Of a stretch of 64,000 nt of DNA, positions 8,512-16,275 are shown piece by piece. Position 1 is the stretch's first letter, and the number at the start of each line of letters is the position of its first letter. The notes below the pieces were generated by a model. It did no database searches. It saw only the letters and a list, made by a program, of their open reading frames with translations, and was not told where the DNA came from. Source of the DNA: Mucilaginibacter ginsenosidivorans (GTDB lineage Bacteria; Bacteroidota; Bacteroidia; Sphingobacteriales; Sphingobacteriaceae); assembly GCF_007971025.1 (NCBI RefSeq), contig NZ_CP042436.1:496001-560000 (forward strand), written 5' to 3'. The translations under genes were made by a program, and so were the position numbers.

Positions 8512-9042
8512 ATGGCTGAACAAATAAAATACACTTTGGAAGAAGCGAATCAATATTTCGCGGTTGCTTTCAATAATAAAATCTGGAAACTTTTCGAAAA
8601 AAAAGAAAGTACAGAGGACGAACAGGAGGAAATAATAAACTTAGCCCACGCATCGCTACTGCATTGGAGTAATAGCCCTGGATGTAAGAAAGCGAACCTA
8701 CAGCGGGGCGAATATATGATTTCGATGGCCTATATTCATGCCGGAAGAAAAGAACAAGCCTTATATTACGCCAAAAGGTGTATAAAAATTACCGAGGATC
8801 GTGCGGAGGAAAACGAAGATTTCGACTTGGCCTATGCTTACCTGGTAATAGCTATGGCGTTGAATTTAAACAACCTGAAGGAAGAGGCGGCGCGGTACTT
8901 AGAGGACGCGAAGAAGCTTGGTGAAAATATAGCCGGTGAAAAGGACAAAAGGATTTTTATATCGGATTTAAAAGATGCCATTGAGGGAGTTTTGGCTTCC
9001 CTTCCGCCTTCAGACAAAGCTGTTATAGATGAAGCTCAATGA
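8512..9042 (+). CDS. TPR-like helical hypothetical protein
   Basis: The 176-residue soluble protein is all-helical by composition, with two TPR-like helix pairs near residues 65-90 (RGEYMISMAYIHAGRKEQALYYAKRC) and 105-135 (AYAYLVIAMALNLNNLKEEAARYLEDA). There is no signal peptide or catalytic motif. The ATG at 8512 is preferred to the TTG just before it. The codon usage is visibly A/T-rich. It probably mediates protein-protein contacts; partners are unknown. Confidence 0.75.
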   Translation: MAEQIKYTLEEANQYFAVAFNNKIWKLFEKKESTEDEQEEIINLAHASLLHWSNSPGCKKANLQRGEYMISMAYIHAGRKEQALYYAKRCIKITEDRAEENEDFDLAYAYLVIAMALNLNNLKEEAARYLEDAKKLGENIAGEKDKRIFISDLKDAIEGVLASLPPSDKAVIDEAQ

Positions 9043-9075
9043 GCGCATGACAATATCTAAACTATTTTTTTTAGA

Positions 9076-9357
9076 ATGAAAACTGAAAATGCGAATATAA
9101 TAGGGACATGGAAACTTATAAGTTTCGAATTAATTAACAAAACAGCGAATAAAACCTTTTATCCATATGGTAAAACGCCCATAGGAACTTTGATATTTAG
9201 TCCCGATCACTATATGTCAGTTGCTATCATGGCGGATAACAGAGAAAATTTCACCGTTGAAAGCATCCAAACGGGTACGGAACCAGAAAAAATCAAGGCC
9301 GCTCAGCCACTCATGTCTCTGAGATGTCAGGAATTCAGCGGCCCAACGTGCCGGTAA
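9076..9357 (+). pseudogene. Lipocalin-like domain protein, 3'-truncated
   Basis: The first 82 residues match the start of the lipocalin-like domain family (NIIGTWKLISFELINKT, YPYGKTPIGTLIFSPDHYMSV), which normally runs to about 140 residues. After AAQPLMSL the frame continues for only 11 codons that are antisense to the tail of the neighbouring DHFR-like gene. The second half of the barrel is therefore missing, and the joint near 9320 looks like a deletion or recombination junction. A folded product is unlikely. Confidence 0.75.
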
Positions 9358-9896
9358 GTGTTGATGAGCAAACCCGTGGGCGTGGTCTTCGATTCAACAA
9401 AAGCAAGCTCCCGGGCGCCAATATTGTCCGATAATAAGCGTTTGCCCCTACCCAGCAGAACCGGGTACGTGATGAGCACAACCTCGTCAGCCAGGCCCTG
9501 GTCAAGCAACACGGAAGTCAGTGTTGAACTTCCTACCACGATCAGGTCAGGACCGTCCGTTGATTTAAGATCGCGAATCGCCTTTATAACGTCCCCGTCC
9601 AGGTGCTGCACTGGTCCCCATTCCAGGCTTTCGGGCCTGTGGGTTGCAATGTATTTTGTTGCCGCATTTATGGCATTTGCCATAGGGAAATCTCCGGCAA
9701 CGGGCCAAAAAGCGCTGAATATATCGTAGGTATGGCGGGCAAGCAACAGGTCAAAGTCTGGCCCATACGCTTCAAGGAGGGCTGCCGCCCCGGCAGGGCT
9801 TCTATAAGGTGTTGTCCAGGCGCCATAGGTGTAGTCGCCGTCGTGTTCTATCACGCCATCCAGCGAAATATGTTCAAAAATTCTGATCTTTCTCAT
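9327..9896 (-). CDS. Dihydrofolate reductase-family protein (RibD C-terminal-like)
   Basis: The 189-residue product opens with the family-typical MRKIRIFEHISLDGVIE, followed by DLLLARHTYDIF, DLIVVGSSTLTSVLLDQGLADE and LLGRGKRL, and ends TGLLINTYRHVGP. These mark the RibD_C/DHFR-like NADPH-binding fold seen in many stand-alone bacterial reductases. It is not folA: key folate-site features of true DHFR are absent. Its 3' end overlaps the truncated lipocalin-like gene by 31 bases. The substrate is unknown. Confidence 0.87.
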   Translation of the reverse strand: MRKIRIFEHISLDGVIEHDGDYTYGAWTTPYRSPAGAAALLEAYGPDFDLLLARHTYDIFSAFWPVAGDFPMANAINAATKYIATHRPESLEWGPVQHLDGDVIKAIRDLKSTDGPDLIVVGSSTLTSVLLDQGLADEVVLITYPVLLGRGKRLLSDNIGARELAFVESKTTPTGLLINTYRHVGPLNS

Positions 9897-9945
9897 GTTG
9901 TTATTATTAGTTTATCAATGCTTTGGCAGCAGCAATTATGTTTAC

Positions 9946-10821
9946 TTACTTTAAAAAATCTTCCAGGTAACCTAATATTGTTTTTGTCTGCATCATCAGG
10001 CTGACATGGCTCTGCGACGGAACAACAGCCAAATGCGATTTTGGCATCGGTGCCATATCAGCAGCCACGCCACCTCCCAGTAATTGATACGTTTTCATTA
10101 ACTCTACCTTATCCAGGCCATCATTATCACCTGATATCAGCAATACGGGCGAAGTAATCTTCGCAATATTGGCATCACCCATGTCGAATGGTGTTTTGAT
10201 AAAAGCGATCATTTGCTCCAGGAACTTTGTCCAATTTGTTTTGTCGGGCGCTACAGCGTCATAAGCCGTTTTCAAAGGCGTATTCGTTAAAAATTCAGGT
10301 TTCATAGCTTTAAAGCCATTGGTTACCACAGGCAGCCAGCCAGCGCTTTTATAAGTAGAAGAAATGATCACTAATTTTTTAACCCGTTTTGGGTTTTGTA
10401 TCGTCAACTGGTAAGCAATGGAGCCCCCCATGCTGTATCCCACCACATCAGCATTGTCAACTTTTAAATAATTCAATACACCGTCCACATCGCTTGCCAT
10501 AGTAGCCAGGTCCAACTTCCTGTCCGCGAACGGGGTGTGTCCATGTCCCTGCATTTCAATGGCAATTACTTTCCTCGTTTTTGATAGTTCCGGTATCATT
10601 TGCCCCCAATTCATCTCAATGGTCATAAAAGCGCCGTGCAGCAAAACAAGGGGCTTGCCCTCACCATACACTTCGTAATAAACTTTAATGCCATTAACGG
10701 GAGCGTAGCCGCTTTCGGCCGGTTTAAGCTGTTGCCCGTTAGACCGTGATGCTGTGATGGATATGATCGCGATCAGCAGGATTGATTTAAAGAGACCAGG
10801 TGTTTTGATTAAATTTTTCAT
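9946..10821 (-). CDS. Secreted alpha/beta-fold hydrolase
   Basis: The 291-residue protein begins MKNLIKTPGLFKSILLIAIIS, a signal peptide; a longer frame to 10926 exists, but its first 35 residues look non-coding. It has an oxyanion motif (LVLLHGAFM), the nucleophile elbow GYSMGGS, a likely acid in LLISGDNDGLD and a catalytic His near SQSHVS. These complete an alpha/beta hydrolase triad. It probably acts on small esters or related substrates in the periplasm. The specificity is unknown. Confidence 0.87.
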   Translation of the reverse strand: MKNLIKTPGLFKSILLIAIISITASRSNGQQLKPAESGYAPVNGIKVYYEVYGEGKPLVLLHGAFMTIEMNWGQMIPELSKTRKVIAIEMQGHGHTPFADRKLDLATMASDVDGVLNYLKVDNADVVGYSMGGSIAYQLTIQNPKRVKKLVIISSTYKSAGWLPVVTNGFKAMKPEFLTNTPLKTAYDAVAPDKTNWTKFLEQMIAFIKTPFDMGDANIAKITSPVLLISGDNDGLDKVELMKTYQLLGGGVAADMAPMPKSHLAVVPSQSHVSLMMQTKTILGYLEDFLK

Positions 10822-11157
10822 GACGTTATGTGTTTGATTTATTTGACAATACGAAGATGCAGGGTATTTCAGGATTTTACACTGTGTGAAAACGACAATC
10901 CAAGGGGCGGATCGCGACACAGGCATTTGGAGACTAACATTGTAGTTCGTCAGTCTAAGGGCTGTATTTCAGAATTAAGATCTTATCTCAACAGTTCAAA
11001 AACCCGTCTATCGCCTTCACCGCTTCTTTTTGATTTCCGCAGCGTCTCCCAACGGGGATACCCTGCAACACCTTACAAATCAGATTTCCACATCAATAAG
11101 AGCATAAGAAAAGTACGAAGTATTCCCTATATTTGATCAAATCTTATAACAAATTAA
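10822..11157. other. 336-base intergenic region
   Basis: The reverse strand at about 10985-11065 is open in several frames (for example DPRWETLRKSKRS before a stop near 10984) and may be a decayed gene tail, but no family can be supported. TATATTTG at 11128-11135 is the likely -7 element for the gene at 11158. Confidence 0.4.
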
Positions 11158-11640
11158 GTGAATACGCCTGCTATACTACAACTTTATCACACCACTCAAA
11201 TCATTTCCGAGGAAATCATCGCATCTATTCAGAACGACAAAAACTTACGGATTGAAATGGTAAATTTTTTCGCCTATCAAGGCAAGGACAGAGAATTTGC
11301 CTATGCATTATTAGACAAATTTATCGCTATGAGGAAACAGGCAATTTTGGATATGATGCCTTTTGAAGATTTAATGTTTGCCTGTTATGTTTTAGGGTTA
11401 CATAAAGAGGTTGAAGACAGCGCCAAAATTTGGGAAGCAAAATATGTTGATTTTGATACATATTGCGGACTCGATGTACAATTGGTCGCATTTGCAGGTA
11501 AACAGAAAACGTTGGACTTTCTTAGATTAAATGGCTTTATAAAAGCGTATGACTGTCTAATCTATTGTATTACTGATGACGATTTTGACCCACGTTTGGA
11601 AGATTATTTTAACCTTCAACATTTGCCCTGGTATATCTAA
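11158..11640 (+). CDS. Hypothetical protein paired with a DUF4291 protein
   Basis: The 160-residue soluble protein starts at GTG, 22 bases after a TATATTTG element. It is acidic and helical, with FFAYQGKDREFAYALLDKFIAMRK near residues 37-60 and C-terminal YCITDDDFDPRLEDYFNLQHLPWY. I do not recognise the family. The stop overlaps the ATG of the DUF4291 gene (TAATG), so translation is probably coupled. The pair is A/T-rich compared with the flanks, in keeping with acquisition by transfer. Confidence 0.7.
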   Translation: MNTPAILQLYHTTQIISEEIIASIQNDKNLRIEMVNFFAYQGKDREFAYALLDKFIAMRKQAILDMMPFEDLMFACYVLGLHKEVEDSAKIWEAKYVDFDTYCGLDVQLVAFAGKQKTLDFLRLNGFIKAYDCLIYCITDDDFDPRLEDYFNLQHLPWYI

Positions 11641-12281
11641 TGACTATTACAACCGAATTATACAAAGAACATCTATTGCGCCAACCTAAAACAGGAAAAT
11701 ACATCTTGTGCCATCAAACCGATGACTTAATAGTGGTTTACCAGGCGTACAATAAAAATATTGCAGAATTTGCCCTAAAAAATCAATTCTTCGGCGGACC
11801 TGATTTTAGCTATAATCGGATGTCATGGATCAAACCCAATTTTCTCTGGATGATGTTTCGATGCGGTTGGGCTGAAAAAGAAAACCAGGAACGAGTACTT
11901 GCGCTTTGGCTCGAAAAACGAGATTTTGAAACCATACTTGGGCAAGCCGTTCCCTCAACCTTCGAAAATAGGAATTATAAGACTGCTGAACAATGGAAAA
12001 ACGATCTTACTTTGAAAAATGTCAGACTGCAATGGGATCCTGATCACGATCCATACGGCCGTAAAATTGAAAGGCGGGCAATACAACTTGGCTTAAAAGG
12101 AGCAGCGCTGGAGAATTTTGGACAGAAGCAGATAAAGAAAATTGAAGATATCACAGATTTCGTAAAAATTCAAAAGCAATTTATTGATAGTAATCGCCTC
12201 GATAGACTGGTAGTGCCGATAGAAACAGTTTTTCAACCAGCAAAGGAACATTTATATGAAAAAATTGATTTGGACAGATGA
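11640..12281 (+). CDS. DUF4291 domain-containing protein
   Basis: The 213-residue protein matches DUF4291 through most of its length: VYQAYNKNIAEFALKNQFFGGPDF near residues 30-53, then RMSWIKPNFLWMMFRCGWAEKENQE and LQWDPDHDPYGRKIERRAIQLGL. Family members are widespread, small and cytoplasmic, with no established function. It overlaps the upstream gene by one base and converges on the NadR-type kinase gene. Confidence 0.88.
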   Translation: MTITTELYKEHLLRQPKTGKYILCHQTDDLIVVYQAYNKNIAEFALKNQFFGGPDFSYNRMSWIKPNFLWMMFRCGWAEKENQERVLALWLEKRDFETILGQAVPSTFENRNYKTAEQWKNDLTLKNVRLQWDPDHDPYGRKIERRAIQLGLKGAALENFGQKQIKKIEDITDFVKIQKQFIDSNRLDRLVVPIETVFQPAKEHLYEKIDLDR

Positions 12282-12300
12282 TACCAACCACTTCTATAAA

Positions 12301-12831
12301 TCAACGCTTCAAAAATCCATCCACGACTTTCACCGCATTATCATATCTTTCAGGACCGGTGCCCGAGATAACTACATAACTGGCGTTAAGCTCCAGCAGT
12401 TCCTTATGCCATACCGACATAAAATGCTCGCGCATGTGGGGAAAATCGCGCAGCGGATCCTCCTCCCAGGGCAGGTCGATGCTGAGCAGCAGGTAAAGAT
12501 CATAGGGGTGTTTGGGTAATTCGTCCAGCACTTCCTGTGGCGAGCGGCCAAAGGTATAGTCGCTCCATATCTTAACCGTGATGAAGGTGGTATCGCAGAT
12601 CAGTAAGCTATTGGCTTTGGGCAGGTATTCTTCCTCTAAGGCTATCTGTCCGTAAAACATATTGATCTCGTCCTGCCAGGTGGGCGGGTCGGTCAATGCT
12701 GCACAGTAGTCACGGGCAAATTCAGGCACCCAAACCGTATGGTAATGCTCCGCCAAATAAGCCGACATGGTCGATTTGCCGGTAGATTCCGGCCCGACAA
12801 CAGCTATTTTTTTGATATCGGTTTTTTGCAT
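12301..12831 (-). CDS. NadR-type P-loop kinase (nicotinamide riboside kinase-like)
   Basis: The 176-residue protein has the P-loop GPESTGKST near residues 13-21, the NadR kinase-domain motif VPEFARDYC near 35-43, a second acidic strand (LLICDTTFITVKIW) and a lid region rich in charged residues. It lacks the HTH and NMNAT domains of enterobacterial NadR. Its start overlaps the pnuC stop by one base, so the two are translated together. It probably phosphorylates the vitamin brought in by that transporter. Nicotinamide riboside is the default guess, but thiamine cannot be excluded from sequence. Confidence 0.82.
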   Translation of the reverse strand: MQKTDIKKIAVVGPESTGKSTMSAYLAEHYHTVWVPEFARDYCAALTDPPTWQDEINMFYGQIALEEEYLPKANSLLICDTTFITVKIWSDYTFGRSPQEVLDELPKHPYDLYLLLSIDLPWEEDPLRDFPHMREHFMSVWHKELLELNASYVVISGTGPERYDNAVKVVDGFLKR

Positions 12832-13439
12832 TACTCCAGGCTGATTTGCTTTTTATAGTCCCTCTTCCAGTCGATATAACCCATCAATGCGATACCTACA
12901 TAAATAGCATACATGGCAGCCGTAAGGTCGAGATGTTTAAAAATATAAACACCCACGTAAATAATATCCACAAATATCCATATCAGCCAATTCTCCAGCA
13001 CCTTACGTGCTAAAAACACCTGCGCTACCAAACTGCATGCCGTACAAAAACTATCAATGTAAGGATAGGATGCCGGAGTGTATTTTAAAACTGAACCTAA
13101 AAAAACGGTGAATACGATAATTGCGATGACAGATAATATGATCTCTTTGGGGCTGATCCGCATCACAGGCGTTTTCTTTTCGGCAGCGGGTTTATGGCTC
13201 CAATAGTACCAGCCATAAATGTTCATCGCCATAAAATAAAATTGCAGTCCCATATCCGCATAAAGCCTGCTGTCGAAAAAAATAAAAATGTAAATGCCTA
13301 CGCTTACAATAGCTATCGGCCAGTTCCAGATATTGTTGCGGGCGGCCAGGTAAACACAAAGCAAGCCGGTAATTACACCAATAATTTCGAGCCATGTTTG
13401 GTGCTGCCACCAGTACTGCAGCGCGTGGATAATTTGCAT
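12831..13439 (-). CDS. pnuC: PnuC-family vitamin transporter
   Basis: The 202-residue protein has about seven transmembrane helices and PnuC features: WLEIIGVITGLLCVYLAARNNIWNWP near residues 15-40, LYADMGLQFYFMAMNIYGWYYW near 58-79 and a C-terminal YVGIALMGYIDWKR. The family facilitates uptake of nicotinamide riboside, with PnuT (thiamine) and PnuX (riboflavin) relatives. A TATATTTG (reverse strand, 13445-13452) lies five bases before the ATG, with the 28-base palindrome where a -33 box would be. The downstream kinase would trap the vitamin inside the cell. Confidence 0.87.
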   Translation of the reverse strand: MQIIHALQYWWQHQTWLEIIGVITGLLCVYLAARNNIWNWPIAIVSVGIYIFIFFDSRLYADMGLQFYFMAMNIYGWYYWSHKPAAEKKTPVMRISPKEIILSVIAIIVFTVFLGSVLKYTPASYPYIDSFCTACSLVAQVFLARKVLENWLIWIFVDIIYVGVYIFKHLDLTAAMYAIYVGIALMGYIDWKRDYKKQISLE

Positions 13440-13455
13440 CGCCGCAAATATAACC

Positions 13456-13483
13456 GTAGAGACGCATAATTACGCGTCTCTAC
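13456..13483. repeat. 28-base dispersed palindrome, copy 2
   Basis: GTAGAGACGCA and its complement flank a short A/T-rich centre. This copy lies between the M13 peptidase stop and the pnuC promoter (both on the reverse strand), so it would sit just upstream of the pnuC -7 element. Confidence 0.8.
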
Positions 13484-13490
13484 GGGCCGT

Positions 13491-15542
13491 TTACCATATC
13501 TTCACCCTTTTGTCCGGGTCTATCCACATTTTATCACCCTTTTTAATACCGAACGCATCATAAAATTCAGGCACATCGCTGAAAGGGCCGTTCACCCTTA
13601 GCGATGCCGGCGAATGCTCATTGGTTAGTATCTGGCTCGATTCGGCCTCTTTACGTACCGACACCAGCCAGCCCAGCGAATAACCCAAAAAGAACCGCTG
13701 CAATGGGGTAAGCCCGTTTATCAGTTTGCCTTCTTTGTATTGTGCCGTTTTCTTAAATGCATCCAGCCCGATCACGATACCACCCAGGTCGGCTATATTT
13801 TCGCCCTGCGTAGCCTTGCCGTTAATGTGTAATCCGTACATGGTGTACCCGTTAAACTGGTTAATAAGCATTTGCGCACGCTGACTGAATTTCACCGAAT
13901 CCTGCGGCGCCCACCATTCCTTCAGGTTGCCTTCGGCGTCAAACTGGCGGCCCTCGTCGTCAAACCCATGGGTCATTTCATGCCCTATGGTCGATGCCGC
14001 TGCATAGCCATAAACCACTGCATCATCGACGTCCTCGTCTTTCACGCCGGGTATCATGAACTGCGCCGCCGGCAGCACTATTTCGTTGTTCGACGGATTG
14101 TAGTATGCATTATAGGTTTGCGGCGTAATACCCCATTCGGTACGATCAACCGGCTTGCCCAATTTATCTGCGTAATACCTGAACCAGAAATTGTTTGCAT
14201 TCATCACATTCAGCACGTAGGGCTGACGACTGATATCCATGCTCGAAAAATCTTTCCATTTATCCGGGTAGCCAACTTTAGGCATTACTTTGGCCAGTTT
14301 GTCGTACGCCTTTTGCTTGGTGGCGTCGCTCATCCAGTCCAGTTTTTCTATGTGCTCTTTAAAACTGGTACGCATAGCCTCAACCAGTTTCACATAGCGA
14401 TCCTTCGTTTTTTCAGGGAAATATTCTTTCACAAACAACTGCCCTAATACTTCACCCATTAGGCTATTTTCTACATCGATCACCCTTTTCCACCTCGGCA
14501 GTTTTGATTTCACGCCATACAGTACTGTTCGCCCAAAACGAAAATCCTCATCCTCGAACGCTTTGCTTAAATAGGCGCTGTAATCCGATACCAGGTTCTT
14601 ACGCAGGTAGGTTTTCCAATCGTCAATGGAGTATGTCGCCAACGCCCTGTTCACTGCCCGGTAATATTCAGGCTGACCGACAATAACTGTATCCACATTT
14701 TTGAGGCCCTCCTGCTCGAAAAGGTTTTTCCAGTCGATGGCAGGTGCCAGTTTACCGAGGCCGGCCAGTGGCATTTTATTGTAGTTTTTATACGGATCGC
14801 GCAGGTCCTCCAATTTTCTTGAACTATCCGCAAAAAATTGTTCAAGGCCGTAAACCCTGTTCGCTGCATTTATCGCAGCTTTATCATCCAGACCCGACAG
14901 TTTGTAAACCGCTGGCAGGTGCTTTTGCCGGTAATCGGTACGTATGGTTACACTGTGTTCGTCTTTATTAAAATAATAATCGCGGTTTGGCAGGCCGATG
15001 CCGGCCTGGTAAAGCTGCAACATCATCTTTGAGCTATTTTTTGGATCCTGGCCCACATATGCGCCGATAGGAGTGCTTACACCTATGGTTGCCAGGTGCG
15101 CAAATTCATTCACCAGGCTTTTTACATCTTTTACCTGGTCTATCTTGTCCAGTTCAGCCCTCAGCGGCGACAGTCCCTGCTTTTCAATGTCCACCGTATC
15201 CATGCCGCTGCGGTACAGGTCGCCTATTTTTTGTGTGCTGCTGCCTTTTTCGGCATTTGCGTTCAACGCGTCCTCGTTTATCTTTTTCAGGCGATTGCGA
15301 ATATCCTCGTTCACTACATTGCCAATGCCCCACGACGCATAAGCGGCCGGGATAGGGTTCTTTTTTATCCAGGCACCATTGGCATACAGGAAAAAATCGG
15401 CCCCCGGCTTTACCGTCGAGTCGATGTTTTTAATAATCGGGTCGTTGGCCGCATAGTCGGGTTGATGGCTATTGCACGAGCAAAAAAGCAGAATTCCGGC
15501 AAACGCTGCCAAAACTGGATGGTTTTTGATATTTTTTGTCAT
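13491..15542 (-). CDS. M13-family metallopeptidase lipoprotein (neprilysin/PepO type)
   Basis: The 683-residue protein starts MTKNIKNHP with a lipoprotein signal peptide (GILLFCSC). The zinc site is HEMTH within TIGHEMTHGFDDEGRQFD near residue 530, with NAYYNPSNNEIVLPAA upstream and the third ligand region GENIADLGG downstream. The C-terminus carries VNGPFSDVPEFYDAFG, the usual M13 ending. It degrades peptides at the cell surface or in the periplasm. A start 11 codons upstream is less likely because it would bury the signal peptide. Confidence 0.93.
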   Translation of the reverse strand: MTKNIKNHPVLAAFAGILLFCSCNSHQPDYAANDPIIKNIDSTVKPGADFFLYANGAWIKKNPIPAAYASWGIGNVVNEDIRNRLKKINEDALNANAEKGSSTQKIGDLYRSGMDTVDIEKQGLSPLRAELDKIDQVKDVKSLVNEFAHLATIGVSTPIGAYVGQDPKNSSKMMLQLYQAGIGLPNRDYYFNKDEHSVTIRTDYRQKHLPAVYKLSGLDDKAAINAANRVYGLEQFFADSSRKLEDLRDPYKNYNKMPLAGLGKLAPAIDWKNLFEQEGLKNVDTVIVGQPEYYRAVNRALATYSIDDWKTYLRKNLVSDYSAYLSKAFEDEDFRFGRTVLYGVKSKLPRWKRVIDVENSLMGEVLGQLFVKEYFPEKTKDRYVKLVEAMRTSFKEHIEKLDWMSDATKQKAYDKLAKVMPKVGYPDKWKDFSSMDISRQPYVLNVMNANNFWFRYYADKLGKPVDRTEWGITPQTYNAYYNPSNNEIVLPAAQFMIPGVKDEDVDDAVVYGYAAASTIGHEMTHGFDDEGRQFDAEGNLKEWWAPQDSVKFSQRAQMLINQFNGYTMYGLHINGKATQGENIADLGGIVIGLDAFKKTAQYKEGKLINGLTPLQRFFLGYSLGWLVSVRKEAESSQILTNEHSPASLRVNGPFSDVPEFYDAFGIKKGDKMWIDPDKRVKIW

Positions 15543-15633
15543 AAAATAACAGATATTGTTCAGTTTAATAGACAATAATTGTAGTAAATAAAGGAATTAC
15601 AGCAATAATATATGTGCTTAAAAAAGGAATCAG

Positions 15634-15909
15634 CTAATAGATACCATGAAAAAAACCTGATAGGGATACATCAAAATAGTAACAAACCTTTCTTAACGTG
15701 TCCAGCCTGATGTCAACCTTGCCCGATTCGAGTCTTGCTATATTAATATTGGTTTCGCTGTAAAACTTTTCCTGGGTAACCTGGTTCTGCCTTCTCAGGT
15801 TCTTTATCTGCAGCGCGATCTTCTTTTTAAAGGCGTCTTCCGATTTGTTAAGATACTCAAAATCAGTCAGTAACATACTTATAATTCGGTTTATCAGGTT
15901 TATTGACAT
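15634..15909 (-). CDS. XRE-family helix-turn-helix regulator
   Basis: The 91-residue protein is almost entirely an HTH_3/Cro-C1 domain: LQIKNLRRQNQVTQEKF, then SETNINIARLESGKVDI and LDTLRKVCYYFDVSLSGFF. An internal ATG 11 codons in is also possible. It has no effector domain. Its start lies about 90 bases from a divergent promoter (15997-16027) that reads into a candidate small gene, so it may regulate that unit and itself. Confidence 0.85.
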   Translation of the reverse strand: MSINLINRIISMLLTDFEYLNKSEDAFKKKIALQIKNLRRQNQVTQEKFYSETNINIARLESGKVDIRLDTLRKVCYYFDVSLSGFFHGIY

Positions 15910-15996
15910 GCAATCTAATAAATATATCGAGAAAACTAATTTCTACGTTCGTAAAAATTTTAAAGCATTAATTTACAGATTCTGACGTATTCGTCA

Positions 15997-16027
15997 TTGC
16001 CTATAACTCAACATGGCTTTACATTTG
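15997..16027 (+). promoter_or_regulatory. Bacteroidota-type promoter of a small transcription unit
   Basis: TTG at 15997-15999, exactly 20 bases, then TACATTTG at 16020-16027. Transcription would begin near 16033 and end at the strong hairpin-T-tract terminator at 16181-16211, giving an RNA of about 180 bases. Confidence 0.6.
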
Positions 16028-16058
16028 TAATATTATCAACGGCTCTGCATACCAATCT

Positions 16059-16154
16059 GTGAAAAAATATAAGCTTTCATTTACCTATGAAAAACTTTAC
16101 TTGAATTCTCAGACGCCCAAGCTGAGTAAATTTTGTTCTTTGTTTTGGGTTTAA
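16059..16154 (+). CDS. Candidate 31-residue microprotein between an XRE regulator and an acyl-CoA dehydrogenase
   Basis: A GTG-started frame encodes a short basic-aromatic peptide beginning MKKYKLSFTYEKLYLN and ending SKFCSLFWV, with one Cys. It lies 26 bases after the predicted transcription start of a well-formed promoter and ends 27 bases before an intrinsic terminator, so the three parts form a complete small transcription unit. There is no signal peptide and no family I recognise. The RNA could instead be non-coding. The context (divergent XRE regulator) is suggestive only. Confidence 0.4.
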   Translation: MKKYKLSFTYEKLYLNSQTPKLSKFCSLFWV

Positions 16155-16180
16155 TCAATAGTTTAAATTAATTAGGGGAA

Positions 16181-16211
16181 AGAGAACTTTGCATAAAGGT
16201 TCTCTTTTTTT
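16181..16211 (+). terminator. Intrinsic terminator with no annotated upstream gene
   Basis: AGAGAAC (16181-16187) pairs with GTTCTCT (16199-16205), helped by TTT/AAA inside, and is followed directly by T residues to 16211. The only upstream forward-strand unit it can serve is the small one starting near 16033. Confidence 0.8.
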
Positions 16212-16244
16212 ATGTATTGATTTTTTACTATGCATGCATAGCAT

Positions 16245-16252
16245 TAAATTTG
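16245..16252 (+). promoter_or_regulatory. -7 promoter element of the acyl-CoA dehydrogenase gene
   Basis: TAAATTTG lies 23 bases before the ATG at 16276 and after the terminator at 16211, so the dehydrogenase is transcribed separately from the small unit upstream. It follows the palindromic ATGCATGCAT. Confidence 0.5.
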
Positions 16253-16275
16253 CCGGTACCAATTCCAAACACGAT

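Noticed and set aside
10985-11065. Possible decayed reverse-strand gene tail.
   Set aside because: Several frames are open and each gives a different peptide; no consistent homology could be recognised by eye.
16189-16275. N-terminal extension of the acyl-CoA dehydrogenase.
   Set aside because: It would run through a terminator and the TAAATTTG promoter box; the family starts at the inner Met.
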